Position numbers and translations under genes: made by a program. From a bacterium (GTDB taxonomy: Bacteria; Zhuqueibacterota; Zhuqueibacteria; Oleimicrobiales; Geothermoviventaceae): a stretch of 7,321 nucleotides of DNA. The first letter of the stretch is position 1. Each line of letters starts with the position of its first letter. The notes beneath the pieces were generated by a model, which did not search any database, was not told where the DNA came from, and was given only the letters and a program-made list of their open reading frames with translations. Where the stretch lies: the NCBI GenBank assembly GCA_028275345.1, contig JAPWUV010000022.1:1-7321 (forward strand). The letters run 5' to 3'. Below, in pieces: positions 6,438 to 7,321 of this stretch.

Positions 6438-6642
6438 GCCTAACCTCGCCGACCGCTCCCTGGCCTGACTGCGCGCGGCGGATGTGCAACCAAGCCGCGG
6501 CGATCCCGTGCCAGGGGGGACAAGAGCTTCCAAGGGCCAGTTGGCGAAAAATCGGACGAGCGCGCGAGTCATTTGTCGCGCCGCCAAGGTGCCCCGGCCT
6601 TCTCGGTGCCTTCTTTGTGGCCCTGTCCGCTCTCCGTCCCTT
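6380..6642 (-). other. 263-nt gap upstream of the translocase gene
   Basis: This stretch lies between the coiled-coil gene and the translocase start and is the longest gap in the window. I see no convincing -35/-10 pair. A 6-bp inverted repeat (GCGCGA and TCGCGC, 8-nt loop) is followed about a dozen bases later by a run of five T on the minus strand. That could be a weak terminator or attenuator, but the spacing is too long for a standard intrinsic terminator. A minus-strand frame from an ATG near 6572 runs through the gap to 6342. Its third codon positions are much less GC-rich than those of the neighbouring genes, so I do not call it a gene. A shorter internal version with a ribosome site is listed separately as a leader-peptide candidate. 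Confidence 0.5.
6384..6389 (-). promoter_or_regulatory. Ribosome binding site of the translocase gene
   Basis: The minus strand reads GGAGGT followed by CTAT and the ATG at 6379. An in-frame ATG 10 codons upstream (6409) has no comparable site, so the start at 6379 is preferred. Confidence 0.75.
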
Positions 6643-6963
6643 TCAAGATCCAGATCCAGGCCTCCCGCCCGTTCGCCGCGCGCGGCGAGAGCGGATGGAC
6701 GAATGTCCATCCTCGTCCGAGGCATCCTCGGCTTCCAATCGCGCCCTCTCGCTGGCCTCTGTGGCCGTCTCGTCGATCCCAAAAGCCGTGCCTGATTTGT
6801 CCAGCGGCCCTACGACGGATTGCCGCAACGCCTCCGCTTTCGCCTCGGAGATCTCCCCAGCCATCTGCATGAGGGAGATCAGGCGCTCCAACCTTTGCCT
6901 GAGCTCTTGGAACTTGGCGACCAATTCCGCGAGCCACTCCTGGGGTTCGCGAGGCTCATCCAT
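6643..6963 (-). CDS. Small coiled-coil protein, 106 aa, unknown function
   Basis: The ATG at 6963 is chosen because AGGAGG (6974-6969) lies 5 nt upstream. The open frame continues to a possible start at 7086, but that would overlap the previous gene extensively and lacks such a site. The protein begins MDEPREPQEWLAEL and residues ~8-50 form a strongly predicted helix with heptad-like Leu spacing (LVAKFQELRQRLERLISLM), probably a coiled coil. From ~60 on it is rich in Glu, Ala and Ser, and it ends in a basic Arg/Gly tail (SIRSRRARRTGGRPGSGS) that could contact nucleic acid. No enzyme motif or membrane segment is present. It sits between a disordered protein and the large membrane translocase, which would suit an oligomerising accessory factor, but that is inference. 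I recognise no family. Confidence 0.65.
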   Translation of the reverse strand: MDEPREPQEWLAELVAKFQELRQRLERLISLMQMAGEISEAKAEALRQSVVGPLDKSGTAFGIDETATEASERARLEAEDASDEDGHSSIRSRRARRTGGRPGSGS

Positions 6964-6966
6964 TTT

Positions 6967-6975
6967 CCCCTCCTC
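6967..6975 (-). promoter_or_regulatory. Ribosome binding site overlapping the preceding stop codon
   Basis: The minus strand reads GAGGAGGGG here, followed by AAA and the ATG at 6963. The TGA of the preceding gene (6976-6974) shares bases with this site. This fixes the start of the coiled-coil gene and suggests translational coupling of the pair. Confidence 0.7.
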
Positions 6976-7321
6976 AAACGAAAGCGTCGTCTGGGGTGCC
7001 GCTTGCCCCGCCTTCCCGGCTTTGCGAGGGGAGCTCACCACCAAACTCGATGATGATCTCCTCTTCATCAAACTCCTGCTCGCCACCAGTCGCGATGTTT
7101 GTCTCCCCGAAAGGTCGGGGGGACGTCTCGGATGCCTCTCCTAACCCTGCGGGAGAGGCAAGATCCTCGGCAGGCGGGGGGACTTGTTGGGGTTGCTCGG
7201 GGCGCTTTTCTCCTTCAGGGAGCGGCTTCTCCCCAAGGGCGAGTCGGAGGCCGGCCTCTCGCATGCGGATGGTCTCGCGCAGGCAGGACAACTGCCCCAA
7301 AATCTCCCCGACCAGACCTTC
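6974..7321 (-). CDS. Partial gene, 5' end outside window: Pro/Glu-rich protein with helical N-terminal part
   Basis: The frame is open from the window edge to a TGA at 6976-6974, giving 115 visible residues. A TTG at 7300 could be a start, but the frame stays open upstream and has only a poorly spaced GGGGAG before it, so I treat the gene as cut by the window. The first ~30 visible residues look like an amphipathic helix (LRETIRMREAGLRLALGE). The next ~45 residues are rich in Pro, Glu, Gly and Ser and are probably disordered. Near the end is an acidic/hydrophobic patch (EFDEEEIIIEFGGEL), which looks like a short binding motif. No catalytic motif or membrane segment is seen. The next gene starts 10 nt later and its ribosome site overlaps this stop, so the two are probably co-translated. 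I recognise no family. An accessory or adaptor role for the downstream machinery is inference only. Confidence 0.6.
   Translation of the reverse strand, partial: EGLVGEILGQLSCLRETIRMREAGLRLALGEKPLPEGEKRPEQPQQVPPPAEDLASPAGLGEASETSPRPFGETNIATGGEQEFDEEEIIIEFGGELPSQSREGGASGTPDDAFV

Noticed and set aside
926-6527. 12-base sequence GGGGACAAGAGC present at 926-937 and 6516-6527, both in gaps
   Set aside because: A shared 12-mer in a 7.3-kb GC-rich window is expected by chance, and the flanks do not match.
6550-6590. Stem with T run resembling an intrinsic terminator before the translocase gene
   Set aside because: The stem has only 6 bp and the T run starts about a dozen bases after it, so it does not meet the normal layout.
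5687-7144. Plus-strand open frame of 485 codons
   Set aside because: It runs opposite the translocase 5' part and the two small minus-strand genes with strong ribosome sites. The product has no recognisable domain.

Overview
This is a GC-rich window whose genes all read on the minus strand (right to left in window coordinates). Five of the seven gene starts have a strong Shine-Dalgarno sequence (GGAGG or AGGAGG, 5-6 nt before the ATG). Nothing in the sequence fixes the taxon. The high GC and the Ala/Arg/Glu-rich proteins fit a high-GC bacterium, possibly a thermophile such as a Chloroflexota member, but that is only a guess. No rRNA, tRNA, CRISPR array, integrase, relaxase, replication gene or insertion sequence is visible.

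In transcription order the layout is as follows. (1) 7321-6974: the 3' part of a gene for a protein with a short helical start and a Pro/Glu-rich tail. (2) 6963-6643: a 106-residue coiled-coil protein whose ribosome site overlaps the previous stop codon. (3) 6642-6380: a 263-nt gap with a weak leader-peptide candidate. (4) 6379-2795: the main gene, a 1194-residue membrane-anchored P-loop DNA translocase of the FtsK/HerA/VirD4 superfamily. (5) 2777-2424: a 117-residue membrane protein starting 17 nt after it. (6) 2369-1905: a 154-residue soluble alpha/beta protein of unknown function. (7) 1904-1829: a gap with a perfect 16-bp inverted repeat and a second, overlapping hairpin. (8) 1828-1049: a 259-residue protein I do not recognise. 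(9) 1048-850: a 199-nt gap with no secure gene. (10) 849-13: a 278-residue RecA/KaiC-like P-loop ATPase.

The reading I favour is part of a DNA-transfer or plasmid-maintenance module of a mobile element. It has a membrane DNA pump, a small membrane partner encoded immediately downstream, small coiled-coil or disordered accessory proteins upstream, and a separate cytosolic RecA-fold ATPase downstream. The pump has an unusual layout: a soluble N-terminal domain, a long acidic linker, two clusters of membrane segments separated by a Gly/Gln-rich loop, and then the motor domain. The two ATPases and the one-strand order are seen directly. The conjugation or mobile-element role is inference. The RecA-like gene includes stretches of much lower GC than the translocase gene, so it may have a separate origin.
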